Shown piece after piece: positions 1 to 13,733 of a DNA stretch of 64,000 bases. The position numbers and the translations under genes were made by a program. Under the pieces are notes generated by a model. The model searched no databases and was not told the DNA's origin. It was given only the letters and a program-made list of their open reading frames with translations. Location: assembly GCF_901933205.1 (NCBI RefSeq), contig NC_044572.1, forward strand, positions 24,204,501-24,268,500, in the 5' to 3' direction. This DNA is from Camarhynchus parvulus. Lineage: Eukaryota; Chordata; Aves; Passeriformes; Thraupidae. Within the stretch, counting starts at the first letter, position 1. Each line of letters starts with the position of its first letter.

Positions 1-3000
1 ATTTTCAGAAAAAGAGATGACTCCAGAATTAGGAGTTTGCAGAGTGACAGATAAACATATTTAAGAAGCTACTTCCAGTTGCAGAAGTCCATTCCAAACA
101 TGAAAGGCAATATCAGGAGAAGTACAGAAGTGCTCAAGTGGCCAGAATACACATAAACAGTTTAGATTAGGATTATAAAAGGAATAGAACAGTCTTTTAT
201 TTCTAATCCCAGAAGCTATCAAATTATTCAAGAACTGTCTTTTTAAGACAGCTCTTTCCAAAATTAACAATTGTGTTTATTTTTTTGTTAGCTTTGTTTT
301 GTAGAAACCTGAAAAATCAGGACTTGAAGGTTTATCCAACATCAGGTATCTCATTAGAATCATGTACAAATTGTGTTAATGTCACAATAGATTAATTTAA
401 ATCAGTTGCTTAATGCACAATAATCTCAGTAACTTTCTTAATGTACAGAAAAGGCATGGGTAATTACATTTTCCTCTTTGCTTAAATTTCTATTTTTAAT
501 TTATGTTATGTTATTTAATCTCCCCAAGTATTGATTCTTCAGTTCACATTCCAGGACATTCTAAGAGGATCTCCAAAACATTTTGAAGTGAAGAAGAAAC
601 TCCTGACATAGGTCTCTAAAAGATAAATTGTTGGATTTTAGTGGTTTTTTGGATTTTTTAAAGAACAATACATTCAGTCAGTAATTCGGAGACACAAAAA
701 GCAAAGAAATAGAAAATGAAAAATACAAAAAATACTTGTATCCAAATTTTCAAAGAATAAACAAAAATGAATAGAGACATTCCAGTTGTTAGTACTTATG
801 CCACATTCAATTTTCTCTAGAAGAGGCTATTTTAATTTAGCAATACACATTTTCATTAGTACACTGCTCAGTAATTATCCATATTGGTAGCAGAAACACA
901 GTGGGCTTTGCTTGCACCGTGTAGAGGAGGGAAAGGGAAAGCAAACAAGATAATGAAAATCTGGGGAATGTTTCCAAAGAGTGGGCATCTGATTTCCTCA
1001 AAATGAGCAAGTATTTTCCATCTTCACTTGGAATCCAAGACCCCAGGCTTCATTACGCCAGTGTATAGCTGTACATGATTCTAGAGAGAACCTCAGCCAA
1101 GCATCAAAAAGAAAAACTCTTCAGGAGAATTAAATACACTGGCAGCTACAACTAATGTCCTCTCTGGTGCTTGTACAGTATATAAATCATAAAATAGTCT
1201 AGATTACACAAAATTTCCCTGGAAACTATTTCAAGAGCCTTATGAGATGTCTACAAACCACCAGCAGGCATATTCAATAAATCATACATACTTATGAAGT
1301 CACATCAATGTAAGTTTTACCTTAATTCAAAAACATAGTTTAAAACACGAAATTTCACATTATTTGAAGTTACAAGTACTGTAAGAATCTATTAAAACTC
1401 AAGACTCAGCTATGTGTTTTCATAGAGATTAAATTTTCTATCTTTGCAAGAGTGGCCTGGGGTCTATGTATCATTAAGGCTTTGCTTACCCCCTCAGTAT
1501 ATATTTTAAATGAAACTAAAGCAGTGCTAAAAGGTAATACTGGTCTTGTGAAGAAAGGCGAATTTTGGTTCAAATCTTGACTCTGCTAGACAGAAATTCA
1601 TATTTCTGATTAGCATGGTATATTAAAAACTCCTTTTGCCTGAAAAATGTAACTGTAATAGATGCATAACTGATTAAACCCCAGCTCTTGACAGTAAATG
1701 TAGGCTTAATCATTCTCATTATAATCATTTGTTTGCCACTCAGTTTGACATGTGTAAAATTAGGTTTTGGCCCTCCAAACAAGTTAGTGTGTAGAAATCT
1801 CCTTGCGTTGGGTGTGAAAGTTCTCCCACAGCACCACAATGAGTGACTGACAGGGAGTTCCTTGAGTGCAGAGATGTTTGCAGGGGTAACTGTAATCTTT
1901 AGAGGGAGGCACTCTCACCAACAGAATGCCTGCCAGAGCCTTGGGATCACAGATCCATGCATGTTCTTGAGCAGTGAGGGGCCTTACACAGGCTTGGCCA
2001 TAATGGCATGTGGTACAGGGAAACTGAGAAATACTTCAACTGCCTTTATGGCTGGTTATCAGTATCACAAAGATACATTAGAGAAGAAATCTAATTGATT
2101 TTTCTCAACTTTTTAAGTAAAGATGAAATTGGCAGAATTAATTTGAAATTTGTAACCACCTTTATGCGATATTTAGAGACAGAGCAGCTGAAGAGGCAAA
2201 GCTTCAGATAGTTTTGTCTAGATACACCTGATTTCCCCCAAGGTCTTTTCTTCTTTACTCTGCAGCCTGTAAGGAATCTGCAGAGTAGAAACTTATTTTC
2301 AGCATTTCATCCAGCATCATAATTATAACCCATGTGAGTCTAGAAGGTTTGATTAGCATGAGAACATCAGCTACCTCTTCTATAGTTAAACTTACTGTAA
2401 GGAATGGGGAACATAATTATGAGTAGATTTCTAAATATACAACACATATTAAAGAAAGTAGGATGAGAATGTTTGCATCTCAAAGGACTTAAATTTAGGT
2501 TCTGATGACAAAACAAGTAAGTGATTGCATGCAGTTGGGACCAAATGCTAGCCTGAAATAGGGAGCTAGCAGGGAAACTACAGAGACAAAATATATACTT
2601 AGCATGTTGATTCGCGAAACAAATTCACCTTCTCACTTTCAGTGTTATTCTCCTCTCACTTTTCTTCACACATGCACACAACTGACATATTTATTCCAGA
2701 ATGGTTAGTAATTGAATATCTTTGAAGCTGTTTTTCCCATAACAGCTGCCCATTTAAATCTCACCAACCAAACTTCTAATAGAAACTAAATGTAGTTATT
2801 GAGGATGAGACGCTCAGAGAGAGCTGCAAATCACAGAACACAAGTCCTGAGGGAAATGTCTGAGCGTAAAAATGTTGCTTACCTTTGTCTGAACCTAATG
2901 ATTCACTTTGCACAGCAGAGGCACAGATGGCCGTGCATCTGAGGTCTCCCTTAGCTCACCTCCTTTCCTCCTGACACAGAAGTGAAATCACATGAAGAGC

Positions 3001-6000
3001 TCCTAGACCAGTTCTGTATTTCTGAAAGAGCATTGTAAGACTGGTGCTTCTTCAGTCATTTAAAACAGGCACAGGGACAAGAGGTGTCTGGCACCAGATG
3101 GTCCAGACATTTAAATGTAACGAGGTGTCCCAGAGGAATCTCATTTTGTCTTCTACTTTTTTTTCTCTATTTCTATTCTTGATGTTTTTTATGGCTTTGT
3201 GGCACAACCCTCACCTTAGCTCTTCTTTATCATCATGAAGCCTTTGAAGGCAGTCATGTCTAAAATACTCCTCTGTGTTTTGTTTTTAAACACTCTGCTA
3301 TTTCAAAGAGAAAAATAAACCCTAGGAAGAGAGTAGATGCAGTAGTTGTCACATTCATAAGTCCAAACCAGTCATTTTAGTTATTGCTGACTATCAAAGA
3401 GCAAGAATTTAGAAGTTTTTAGTCAGAAGACTGTCAATGTGTTTCAGTCTTGGCCCACATCTTTTCTGTTTGTGTTTTGGACCTTGTCTGTAGAACAGAT
3501 TTGGAAAAAGATTTAGAGGTTTCTTTCAGATGACAGTGAAAAATCTGAAATTTGCACATAAATAGCAAATGTCTCAAACAATAAATTGCAATCTTGTAAC
3601 TTCCTGTATGATGTGGTTTTAACATTTTTTTTTATGCTGAAACCTTTCTTAAACAGTTACTTTTTTCTACCAGGTTCTAAAAATAAACATAGGGCATAGT
3701 TTTCCATACTGTTATGTTCTGACTTGTACTTTACTTCACAGGGGTTTAACAAGGTTCTTGTTTTCAAATTGTTCATAGCCTGATTTTTGTCACTTACAGT
3801 TTTACAGAATATGAAAATAATTCAAATTCAGGCAGCAAATGTATCCAGGACTGTCACCTCTCTCCACACTACTCAGACATACACATGTACACAATTGCAT
3901 CTTTATTCTTTAGTTTTATTGATCCATTTGTTGTCCAGTGCAATGTTCCCCCCCTGAACTGTGAACACAAGTTAAATGTTAGCTTGATACTCAAAGAAGG
4001 CTGCAAATCACAGACAAAAATTTGAGAGGGACGTGCTTAAATTTTCTGGTCCCGGTTTGAGCACATGGTGTGAATTCAATAATTAAAATTTCCATACACA
4101 TTTTCTAAAGAGGGTGAATTCTAAGGACGTTATTAGAGGTGTGGTGGGACCAGTTTGACTGCAGGTTAATCTTATGCAAATCCTGATATTTTGTGAGGCT
4201 GGCATCATTTTGTCAATGTAACATCACTGAACTCAGTTTGCAAGGTGAGTTTTCCTAGTGATTGATGAATTTTGTTGGGACATGGAACCTGGCTCACATG
4301 TGTCTACGAGCATGGCTCTCATGTCTGCAGAGATGAGTTAGAAACTGAGGGTCAGTAACTTTTAAAACATCAATAAAGTGCTAAACAGTAATATTATTTC
4401 CATATTTATTAAACCATAATCAAAACTTTGTGGGGTTCATTCTTTTTAACAGTGATTCTATTTACTGCAAGTGCATGAGATGGTGTGTGGTATGAGTTGT
4501 GGATGACATAACTCTTGTTAAAGGTCTAGGACATTTAAAGGTGTTTCCAACCCCTTCCAAGGAAAGTCAGACAAGATATAATTCCCTTCTTCCCAGAGTA
4601 ACTTCAGTCACACATCACAACGTCCTATATATAATTTAATAACAGGCACATATTGTCCAGTGGGCTGAACTTGTTTCTGCAAGTTCATTTTACTTTCCAG
4701 TGTAAAATGTTTGAGATATTCTTTCAGCTGTTCAAGATTTAACAAACCTTTTACCTGTAAGATGAAGGAATCTGCTCTTTTTGCTATGTGTTTTCATTGA
4801 TGGTTTTTTGCTATATGTTTGGATTTTTTTTCAGGATGAGGTTGCAAATGCAAAAATATTTGAAAGACGGAGCTATAGATTTTATTTGTCTGTTTCTTTT
4901 TTGCCGCCATTATTTAGCTGCTAGAAATCTTTGTGCCCAGAGAAAAGCCATTATATCAAGATGAACTTTTTTTACTGTAGAATGTATTTAGTTCAGAAAA
5001 TAAAGCATTCCAAATAGTGAAGGTTTGCTTAGTGGAACCATGTCTGCAGTCTCTTGGAAAGGACCCTTTCCTCTGAGTTCACAACATTTAGTTTGGGAGA
5101 CTATCTTTTGTTTCAGCAGCTATTACAAGAAGGATATGTAGCATCAGCCTCATGAGGAAAAATGAAAAATGTCTAACTGGAATAGCTCAGTGGAAGTTGA
5201 CAGTGGTGCTTTCATTGACATCACTGCTAGATAACCTCTGAAAACACATGGCACTTACCTAGTTGCCTAAAACTGGGTCCGAGTACCCTACTGAATATTT
5301 GCTCAAGAACTCAACTCCCGGTGCTCTTTTATATCTGTAGAGAAGAACCAAGAGAGGCAAGCAGAAGTGCTGAGCAGAGTTTTACTATGCTTTTAGGTAT
5401 ATTATGCTGTTTCTAGGAAACCAATGACAAATAAAATTGGTTGGATTTTGTTTTTGAGACTGAATATATCTTACCAACTTGTGTCTGAGTGTTCTAACTG
5501 CACACATGCTGTAGTATCTAGTTATCTAGGTAACTGAAAGAATAGTTGTAACAAAAAATGATCTTGAATTTGCTAATTTCATAATTTGTGAGGAATATGA
5601 GTACTAGATGAGGAACCAGACAAAATGTTACTTTGAGAAGGAAGACTGGGGAGAAGTCTCCTCCTACTTGTCACCATTTTTTTGTTTCATAACTTTGAGA
5701 TTAAATCAAAACACTTTCTCTGGTAATTTCTAGGAAACAGGATGGTGTGGGATGCTGCCTTGGCCCCATCATGCAGGAAAGTTGCTCTGATGTACCTGTT
5801 GTGCTAAATACTCACTTCTAGGTTTAGGTATACTGATTTCCTCAAGCCACATTTAGACCATGCAAAAGGCAAGACAATTCTCTCCATTATAAAAGCAAAG
5901 TAAGCTATCTGGCAAAAAGATTTAGAAATTGTCTCAGACATTTGTGTTTTCCTGAAAGATAGTTATGGCTTTTTCATACTGAGTAGAGTGAACATGATGG

Positions 6001-7698
6001 CTCCCCCTTTATCTTCTCATCTGCTTTGATGTCCTAATTTGGACATGATAGAAGGGAACTTGCATAAGTCCTGCTCCAGAACCCTAAAAGTCCTTTTCTG
6101 ATTTCTGATTCTACTTCTAGTATTTCTGTGGTAGATCTTGGTGTGCTTTTAAAATAAGAGTTAATTTTCTTCCAATTTGGCACTTATAGATTAAAAACCC
6201 ATCATCTTTCTTTTTTTTTCTTTTCCCCAAATATGTCTCTAGAATCTCTTTGTCATTGTATTCAAATAATTTTTATTTAATTGTCTTCATGCACTTTTTT
6301 CTCCCCTAGTCTCCTTTGGAGCTATTTGAGACAGATAGTGTGCTAGCAATGAGCAAGAGCAGCTCTTGGGAAAGTTAAGAATTAAGTAAGAGAAGATTAT
6401 TTTTTTCACAGCTTAAGTATTTTTTTTTCCTACATGAAGATAATTTGTGATTCCTGACCCACAACTACTCAGTGTGCTGCTATGGTCAGTTAGTATGGAA
6501 ACCACTAGGAAGAGCACAGGCAAATCAAGGAAAGCCCAGGAAATGCTTCAGCCAGCCTGTATTTGCCTCTAGAGGTCTCCCAACTCTTCTTACTTTTGAA
6601 AGTCCAAAGGAATGCATTTGGCACTGCTGTCAGCTGCCTTCAGCGTGTGGTGTCTCTCTTTCTGGCCATCCCATCGTGCCCTGACCCTCAAAATTAGCTG
6701 TGTAACATTTGTGTTTTGTGGTTCAGAAATACAATTCTTTCTTGTTACTACTTAGGATTGCTGTACCCTGTCAACTGACCACAGTACAGCTCAAGCAGAA
6801 AGATTTGTTGCTATTTTGAGGAAAAATACTGGGTAATGCAGACAGTTTGTGTCATAATAAAATCTGGTGACTTTAAATGAGCATTCAATTGGTGTACTCC
6901 ACGAAAACATTTCCAAGCAAAGTGTGTGCAAAACTGAGTGGCATTAAAATGTCTTTGTGGCACTTGTCAGCAAAAGATGGAATACCCACAAAAATTTGAT
7001 AATGCTCTTCCCCCACTGCTTGTAGCATTGCAGAATGTGTTAGCTGGAAAAGCATCTCTGCCATACATCTTTGGGGCTGATGGCTGGCTGGCTATCCCAG
7101 CTTTTGCAAATGGAATTCAGGAGTTATTTGATAGGGGTTACTCATCCTGCTTCGCGTTGTTGTTTCACTTAGGTGTGACTCCCAAGTGTTTTTATCTAAT
7201 TTGCATCAGTGAGGAGACAGATTCACTCCCTGAATCAGTCCAGTGTAACAGTTTCCTGTTAGCATGATCCAGGAGCAGACTGAAGCAGAACAGGGTGGCA
7301 TATCATACCACCCATTTCAATGTGAATTTAGACCTATTTTCACCCTCTGTGGGAGAAGAACACGGCTGCACTCAGAATGCCAGCAGGAACTCAGCAGGAG
7401 CTGCTGCTCTCAGGCACAAGATAGAGGCAATCAGGTGCTTCCTGCAGGTGCTGTGGAGCTGCTTGGTTTGGATTGCTTCCTCTCACACCAGCAGGATGCT
7501 TTTGGTCCTGTCCTGAGAAAAGGAAGTGGGTGCTGGCTCACAGCCAGGAGCCTGGCAGCAGCAGCAAATATCTCTCATGCCCCTTGTCCCTGGGAATGAA
7601 GGCTTTCTGCTCACTCTCACATTTTAAACACCAAATGTAAAAGATTAAAATGGCCAGCCTAATTCAAACAGAGGAGACTCTGAGGCATCCAGGCAATC
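1..7698. other. Unique AT-rich non-coding stretch
   Basis: I see no gene, RNA gene or recognisable transposon in this stretch. Open frames are short and uncorrelated; the largest, near the right end, are 109 and 111 codons at 6938-7267 and 7264-7599 on the plus strand. They overlap a frame-shifted 73-codon frame and resemble no family I know. The part from about 7050 to 7620 is somewhat richer in G+C than its surroundings. A short stretch near 4900-4960 looks complex enough to be a conserved non-coding element, but only an alignment could show that. Confidence 0.55.
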
Positions 7699-7729
7699 AA
7701 AAAAGGAAAAAAAAAAAAAAAAAAGGAAA
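7699..7729. repeat. A-rich run (18 consecutive A within)
   Basis: Six A, then GG, then 18 uninterrupted A at 7707-7724, then GG and three A. It could be a simple-sequence run or the tail of an old plus-strand retrocopy ending here. An ATTAAA occurs roughly 60 bases upstream, but no recognisable body precedes it, so the retrocopy reading is unsupported. Confidence 0.8.
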
Positions 7730-8806
7730 CTAAATTTAAAGGACAGTCAGCCAGAGGAGCAACCTTCACAGGTTTTTGTGAAAAATTGGAGGAAAGCAGA
7801 AACAAGGAACATGCAGTATCTCAAACACATAGTCAGTAATGCTGTTGTACCATTGTACCCCAACTGATGTCTCATATCTAGAACCCTGGGCTTGAGACAG
7901 ATTTGGTTAACTAATTATTGTGTGGGGAGTGGGAAAATGCTATTTATAAATATCTATCCTGTTTCAGTAGAAAAAAATCAGAAATTTGGGGATGTTAGGT
8001 TTTTTCATAGGGTACAATATGCTATGAAGAAAATTCATTCCCAAATCACTAGAAAATCTGCATAATTCATACGATAAATCTTTAAAATAATATAATATCG
8101 TTTTTAAATATATATATTGGATGTTTTAAAGAATGACATTTTAAATTTGTTTCAGAACTAATTTTGTGGCTAGGAATTTCCTAGATTTTGAAATTTTTTC
8201 ATTAAAATAGTAAGAGGCATGGCCTCTTACTAAAATAGTAAGTGGCCATGGCCATTTTTGGTCTAGTGCAAATAAATCTAAAGATTTCCTGGTTTCAAAT
8301 TTTGGTTGTTAGTTAACCAGGTTTTAAAGTGGAGATTTTCTTGGTGAATAGATTTGGGTGGGCACTTTTAACTTTTGAATGACCCCTAAAATTTAGAATA
8401 CTTGTTTTAACTTAGGGAAAATTTCATTAAGAAAGAAGTGGATTCAAACCTTTCTGTAACAATGAAAAGAGGCTGCCAAGTGAATATAACTATAAGATTA
8501 CTGTAGTAAGGAATTCTCATTTTTCCATGTTCATTTAGCTTACAGATTTCAGACCCAGATGGGGAGAAAGGAAGACTGTGGCTCTGGCTTTAAATAAGAT
8601 GCTTCTTGCTGAAGAACTGTGTTCAACCATCAAGCAGCAGCTGGATAAAAACAGACCAACCAAAAGCTGTGAGAGTGATCAGCTGCCAAACAAGTGTGGT
8701 CTAAGAAGATGTAAGATAATCTGTTCAGTCTGAAGGACACCAAGAGAAGATCTAAGGGATCATTAAAAAGGAAAGCAGATGCTGATCACTTATTTGCTGC
8801 TGGTAA
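7730..8806. other. Non-coding stretch with an isolated hairpin
   Basis: No gene is visible. The stretch is AT-rich. The only structured site is the hairpin at 8209-8231, listed separately. It is followed by a second copy of the 11-mer AAAATAGTAAG and the palindrome TGGCCATGGCCA. Confidence 0.5.
8209..8231. repeat. Perfect 10-bp hairpin, 3-nt loop
   Basis: AGTAAGAGGC at 8209-8218 is the exact reverse complement of GCCTCTTACT at 8222-8231, separated by ATG. The left arm is preceded by AAAAT, and the same AAAATAGTAAG string follows the right arm. This suggests a local template-switch copy rather than a functional structure. Confidence 0.85.
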
Positions 8807-8865
8807 GAAGTCAGATATCATGGTGTCTGACTTCATAGTAATACCAATATCATGGTATTACTATG
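8807..8865. repeat. Two back-to-back perfect hairpins
   Basis: The first hairpin has 9-bp arms, GAAGTCAGA (8807-8815) and TCTGACTTC (8826-8834), with a 10-nt loop. The second has 13-bp arms, CATAGTAATACCA (8834-8846) and TGGTATTACTATG (8853-8865), with a 6-nt loop. The string ATATCATGGT occurs in both (8814-8823 and 8847-8856), so the pair also contains a direct repeat. I know of no function. A chain of replication template switches would generate exactly this pattern. Confidence 0.85.
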
Positions 8866-10824
8866 AGTATTGACAAGTATTAACTATGAGTAACCAAGAT
8901 TTAGGGGTTCATATCAGGAAGGTAAGGAGGGTGAAGAAGAGGAATAGATTATCTGTAAGGTGTCATATCTTTCTCACTGGAAGGTCTGAAGAGGACCCCA
9001 TGGAGTCCAAAATAGTTTGTATAGTCTGGTCTCCTATGACTGGGTAAGTCCTTGCTGTGCCCCAGTCATCTCAGACCAAATGAACACCTCCTTCCCATTC
9101 TAAATCATATCCTTCCCATTCCCTACCCTGCTCTCCAGGCACAGTAAAACAAGGTGTAGGCCACAAACCCTAGAAATAAAAATTTCTTGCAGCAGATCCC
9201 TGGTTCAGCTGATATGGAAGGGTGCAGTGGAGAACTTCCATCAGAGATTGCAGCTATTTGCCAGCTACCATCATGGATTAGAGAGACAAACTGCCTGGCT
9301 GCTCTACAGATTCTTCTCAGTCCTATTTTTTGGTGGTCTTCTGCAGAAAAGAATCAGAGACAAGTTTGAGCTTACAGCCAAACTGGTTGATCTTCATCAT
9401 GCTGATTCATACAGAAGAGCAGAAAATACATCCTAGCACAATATTGGTATCCCATAATGTAGCTCTGTGGAGCTGAAAGTGTAATGTCATTTGTAGAATC
9501 AGACATTTAGTAGCACAGGGATCATTCTGACCCACCAGTCCAAGATGTCAAATGTTATGTGAAGCTTTCACAGCCCTGGGGATGATGTGATAGGGACAGA
9601 AAGAAGGTAACACGGCAAACTTTCTCAAGTGCTTGGCTGAGTAAGGAGACACTTGATAAAACAACATTTCAGATTCTCCTGTTAAAACTTTGCCTCTTGA
9701 GTGAGAAATGAATTCATTTTGACAGCTCCAATGGAGATGGGAAGATAGGCCTTGAGGTGCTAAACGCTTTTTCTCTTGCTCCCTTGCTTTCCCTCGATAA
9801 ACTTGTGCCTTCCCACCAGCTCTAGAGGGATGAATATATGAAGTATTTAGATACTTCAGCAATGGCATGAGTCCCCTAGTGCTCTTGGAAATGTCTCTAA
9901 GGGCTTCTCCTTCATTGTCCTCCATACTTCAGGAGCTGACTCCAAACAGCAAATTCTTGTAAATTGAATTTTCAATTCTTCTAAATTGAAAAATATGTGC
10001 CAAAGCTGTAAAATTCTATCTTCAGAGCTGGTGTGAGTAACAGCTCTTGGACACTTTTCCATAACTATGCCATAGGTAAAAAATAAGGCACTGAAGAAAC
10101 ACTCAGAATAATATTCTCATTTCCCAGCTATCCTTTTAAAAAGAGCTCTGAGTATTATGCATTGCATGTTAGACATAAGAAAAAAATAATCTGCCAGCAC
10201 AATTTAGAAAAGCTGATGACTTTAAAGACTTTCAACACAAAGCTGCCATTGATAAAAACTTGCTGTGACTCAGCTTTGCTTTGCGTAAGAGCAGGTCATT
10301 TTGCTACTTACTGTTGATTACTGCATTTAAGCCCCTCTGAGATCTTCCAAAGGTCTGTGAACTGTTAGGAACTGTGCATGTTAAACTGTGGATCTATTAA
10401 CAGAAAAAGTGATTTTCAAGGACTGGTTGATAAAATTTAAAATATGATTAAAGATGCTCGGGTCCATGGATATAATAAATGGTCCATGTTTTTCTTATTC
10501 TACTGTAAAGCAAAACAGCATTCAAGTTCAGGGTAAAACCAGGTGAAAATATTTTCTTCCGTTAAGGCTATAAAAGATTCACCTACTTCTGTATACAGAG
10601 CAGGAGAGTTTATCTGCTTTTGTGTTCAGTATTAGACCAAAGAGAAAAGCAAGAATGTTAAGAGATTAAAGTCATCAAAAGGCTCCAGAAAAAAACCTAT
10701 TTGTTCCAAATCAGCTCGTGCACATATATCTAAATATAAATATTATATAAAGACTACTCCATACTATATATATTTAATAAATGAGTGTATGTGAATAATT
10801 CCATCCTAGACAGAATAATGCAGC
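8866..10824. other. Non-coding stretch, no recognised element
   Basis: There are no convincing genes. A 125-codon frame (9548-9925, minus) and a 68-codon frame (9856-10062, minus) overlap in different frames and show no recognisable domain. A 9-bp inverted repeat (ATGACTGGG with CCCAGTCAT) lies near 9040-9070, and CCTTCCCATTC is repeated near 9090-9120. Confidence 0.5.
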
Positions 10825-11281
10825 TGGTGCAAACTGGGCAGATGGGGACCAGGCCCGGGTGCCTCGGTGGACAGCGAGTTGAATGCCAGTCAGCAGGGTG
10901 TCCTTGCAAGCAATGAACATAACCAGCAGCTCAAGGAATAGGCACATTCCTGGAAGGCACTTCCAAGGCCACACTGGGAGTACTGTGTCCAGGTCTGTCT
11001 CTTGCAAGGTGGGACTTATTATAGAAGGAATGACAATTTTGAGACTTCAGCAGAAAAACTCGACAGTGGGCTGGAGATGGAGTTCTGAAGGAGCTGGTTT
11101 TGCTCAGCCAGGAGAAGATTACCAATGGACCTGATATTTTTCTCCAACTGCCTAAAAGTGTATTACAGAGAAGATGAACCTCGACTTTCCTCCAGTTGGC
11201 ATATTTGTTAGTCAGGATCCTGCAAAAACTGATCTAAAGTGGAAATTACACTTCCTGTGAACAATTCTATGATTCTGTTGT
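10825..11281 (+). mobile_element. CR1 LINE fragment, 3' part, strongly diverged
   Basis: This is the 3' part of a chicken-repeat-1 non-LTR retrotransposon, covering the end of the reverse-transcriptase ORF and the 3' UTR. Recognisable blocks in CR1 order are GGTGGACAGCGAGTTGAA (about 10865), a GAGTACTGTGTCCAGGTCTG block (about 10978), a GGAGCTGGTTTTGCTCAGCC block with AGGAGAAGA (about 11090), GGACCTGAT (about 11127), and the tail ATTCTATGATTCTGTTG at the end. Internal deletions and many substitutions mark it as an old, dead copy. CR1 copies are normally 5'-truncated, which fits. The start is approximate. Confidence 0.85.
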
Positions 11282-11316
11282 GTTTATCTCGTCTGTTTTT
11301 GAAGTTTTCTTATTAT

Positions 11317-11352
11317 GGAGAATCTACTATCTGCGGAGAATCTACTATCTGC
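11317..11352. repeat. Exact tandem duplication of 18 bp
   Basis: GGAGAATCTACTATCTGC occurs at 11317-11334 and is repeated without change at 11335-11352. It sits 35 bp beyond the CR1 3' end. The lack of divergence suggests a recent slippage event. Confidence 0.95.
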
Positions 11353-13733
11353 CCAGAAAATCTATTGCAGTGCTTCCTACAGGAGTGAAAAAAAAAAATC
11401 TCAAAGAACTGTACATAGTGAGTGCACTAAATCAGCTTCTTGAAATATTTGCAACCTTTAAATTGCAGTGCTGTGACAATGCCTATCAGCCAGAGGGTGA
11501 AACTGAATACACTGTATTTCTTCTAGCTGACTGAAGGAAATGGAAATAGGCATTTAAATAATGGAATTACATTATCTAAAGCAGGAATTAGCAACCTATT
11601 CCTTGCTAGAAACAGGATATGCATTTCAAACCCCTTTGTCAGTCCCAGTGTTAAAGCTTTAAAAAATTAATGATTAAAATAGATATGGCTGAAGGACATA
11701 TGAAATTATTTCATTCCTTCAAGTAGTTCTCCATTTCTATTTGCATAAGACAGGTAAAAATATATTTGAAATACATTATTCCTGATTTATGATATTCTAG
11801 GAAGTTAATTGCCAAAAATCCATTGTATTGCCCAAAGATTGTTATATCTGGACATTTCGTATGAGCTCCAAAAGCACGTTTCTGAAAAAAAAGGCTGTAG
11901 AATCCTAATCTTAAGAACTACAGGTTTTTTCCTCATTTTTTTGATTTTTTCACTGCATTAGATGGTATCCCAGCATCTAATTTTGTTATTCTCACAGGAG
12001 TACTAACAAACTTTCATAAACTTCCAGCTAATTTTGACCTCATTTCCCATCCTCTCGCTCACTTTATTTTCATGTTTGTTTTAAAAGTAATGCAGATCAA
12101 CCTCTTTCTGTATAAAAATGACTTTAATTTATATCATTATATTTGGAACATGTAATTTGTTCTTTTGCCCTCAGTAACAGGCACATACCATCAGCTCAGT
12201 GGTCTCCAGGGTCTCATATTCGGCATGTAAGTTGAAATGCCTTTCTAAACAAAACAGAAATGTTGTTGAACAGAAAACAATGCTGAAAGTGAGTATATGA
12301 AGTGTGTAACTTCAGCAAACACTAAACTCTATGTTCATCATAGAGTTGTTCATCATGTGTATATGTCATCTCTTTATACTTCCAGGCTCATTTCATTTCT
12401 ACTGTTAGCAACTGTGGCTGAAAGATTTTTGTCTGTCGTCACTGAAAGGACATTGTTTTTACAGAGGATCAAGACTCATCTTTTCAGGTTCTCCAGTTGC
12501 GGGCTTAAATTCAGTAGTATTTTTCTATCAAATAAAATTCTTATATCAAGAATGGCAGAATCAAGTTGTAGTTCCCAACAGAAATCAGATAGCTGATGGG
12601 GTTTTTGTTTCCTAATAAATCCACCTCTGGCACTCCCAGGATTTAGAGTATTATCCTAGTCTAGTGCTTGATCCACTCAAGTGTCCTCTGCACCATGCAA
12701 GAATTTGAGGTTAAGCTTACCCTTCACAGGTCTCTCTTCATACAGGGTACTCATGAAGTGCTAGCACAGCACTAACAATATGATGAATTGATACCTCTAA
12801 AGCTGAATTTTACCTTTACCTGTTGTTAAAATATTTTTTCTAAGACTGTTACATATCTAGATTTTACATTTCTTGGAATTGTTTTCATGAGCAAGAACAC
12901 ATTCAACTTAACTTTCAAAATGTACAAAGACTAAATGCAAATAAATATTACAGTCCTTGAAGTGGCAACAAAGCAGATGTATTCTATGAACAGTGAAAAA
13001 TTCTCTTCCCAGGGTAGCATTTCTATACTTTAGAGGAAAAACTGAAAAATGGGTTTTGGTTTATAGACAACTCCTCTTAAATTAAGTCTTCTCCTCATAC
13101 CCAGGACATGGTGTGACAGGAAAACTAGTCTTTGTTGGCCTCAGAGTCTTTCTGGCCATTGGATTGTAACCTATTATGTTCCACAAAAGGTAGATAGGGT
13201 GTTTAATGAGAACATGACTGTGGTGCATGTCTTCCCTCATATCTCCTAAATTCTCTTCAGGGTATTTCTATGAGTGTGGGTCTGTAAGAGCTGCAGAGGC
13301 TCATATGTAGCTCTGCTGAGGGCTGATCTCCCTTTGTGGCAGAATGGTGCCACAAAGCTGTAGGAAATGTGTGCATTTGCATGGAGAGGCAGGGAACAGT
13401 ATGCAGGAGAGCTGTAAAACTAATGTTTCTGCAGGTTTTATATTTCAGTCCTCAACACAACCAAGCTGAGGATAAAACTGGGAATTACACTGACTATTTT
13501 GTGTGTTACTGAAGTTAATTCAACATGGATCTTATTTCTCATAAGAGTTGCTCGAGTCAGACCTGTCAGGTCTGTATACATCTAAGTATATAAGGCATTT
13601 TTCAAAAAAATTGATTTGACAGTGATTGTCCAAGTCAAAGCCACAGATCGGACACCTCTTCACGGGATTTTAAATGCTTGGTTCTAACAAGCATCTGAGA
13701 AGAGTAGTGTTCTCTTACAACTTGTGAAAGCAA
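11353..13733. other. Non-coding stretch, no recognised element
   Basis: AT-rich sequence with no gene that I can support. The largest open frame is 99 codons (12297-12596, plus), with no recognisable motif. No LTR or LINE signature was seen. Confidence 0.55.

Noticed and set aside
1566..1600. GGTTCAAATC-like string as a tRNA T-arm
   Set aside because: The flanking bases do not form a T-stem, and no D-arm, anticodon arm or acceptor stem can be folded around it.
7264..7724. Frame ending before an A-run as a processed retrogene
   Set aside because: The body resembles no transcript I know, a poly(A) signal at the right distance is lacking, and no flanking duplication was found.
9036..9070. 9-bp inverted repeat ATGACTGGG / CCCAGTCAT
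   Set aside because: It is short enough to occur by chance in a 64-kb window and has no supporting context.
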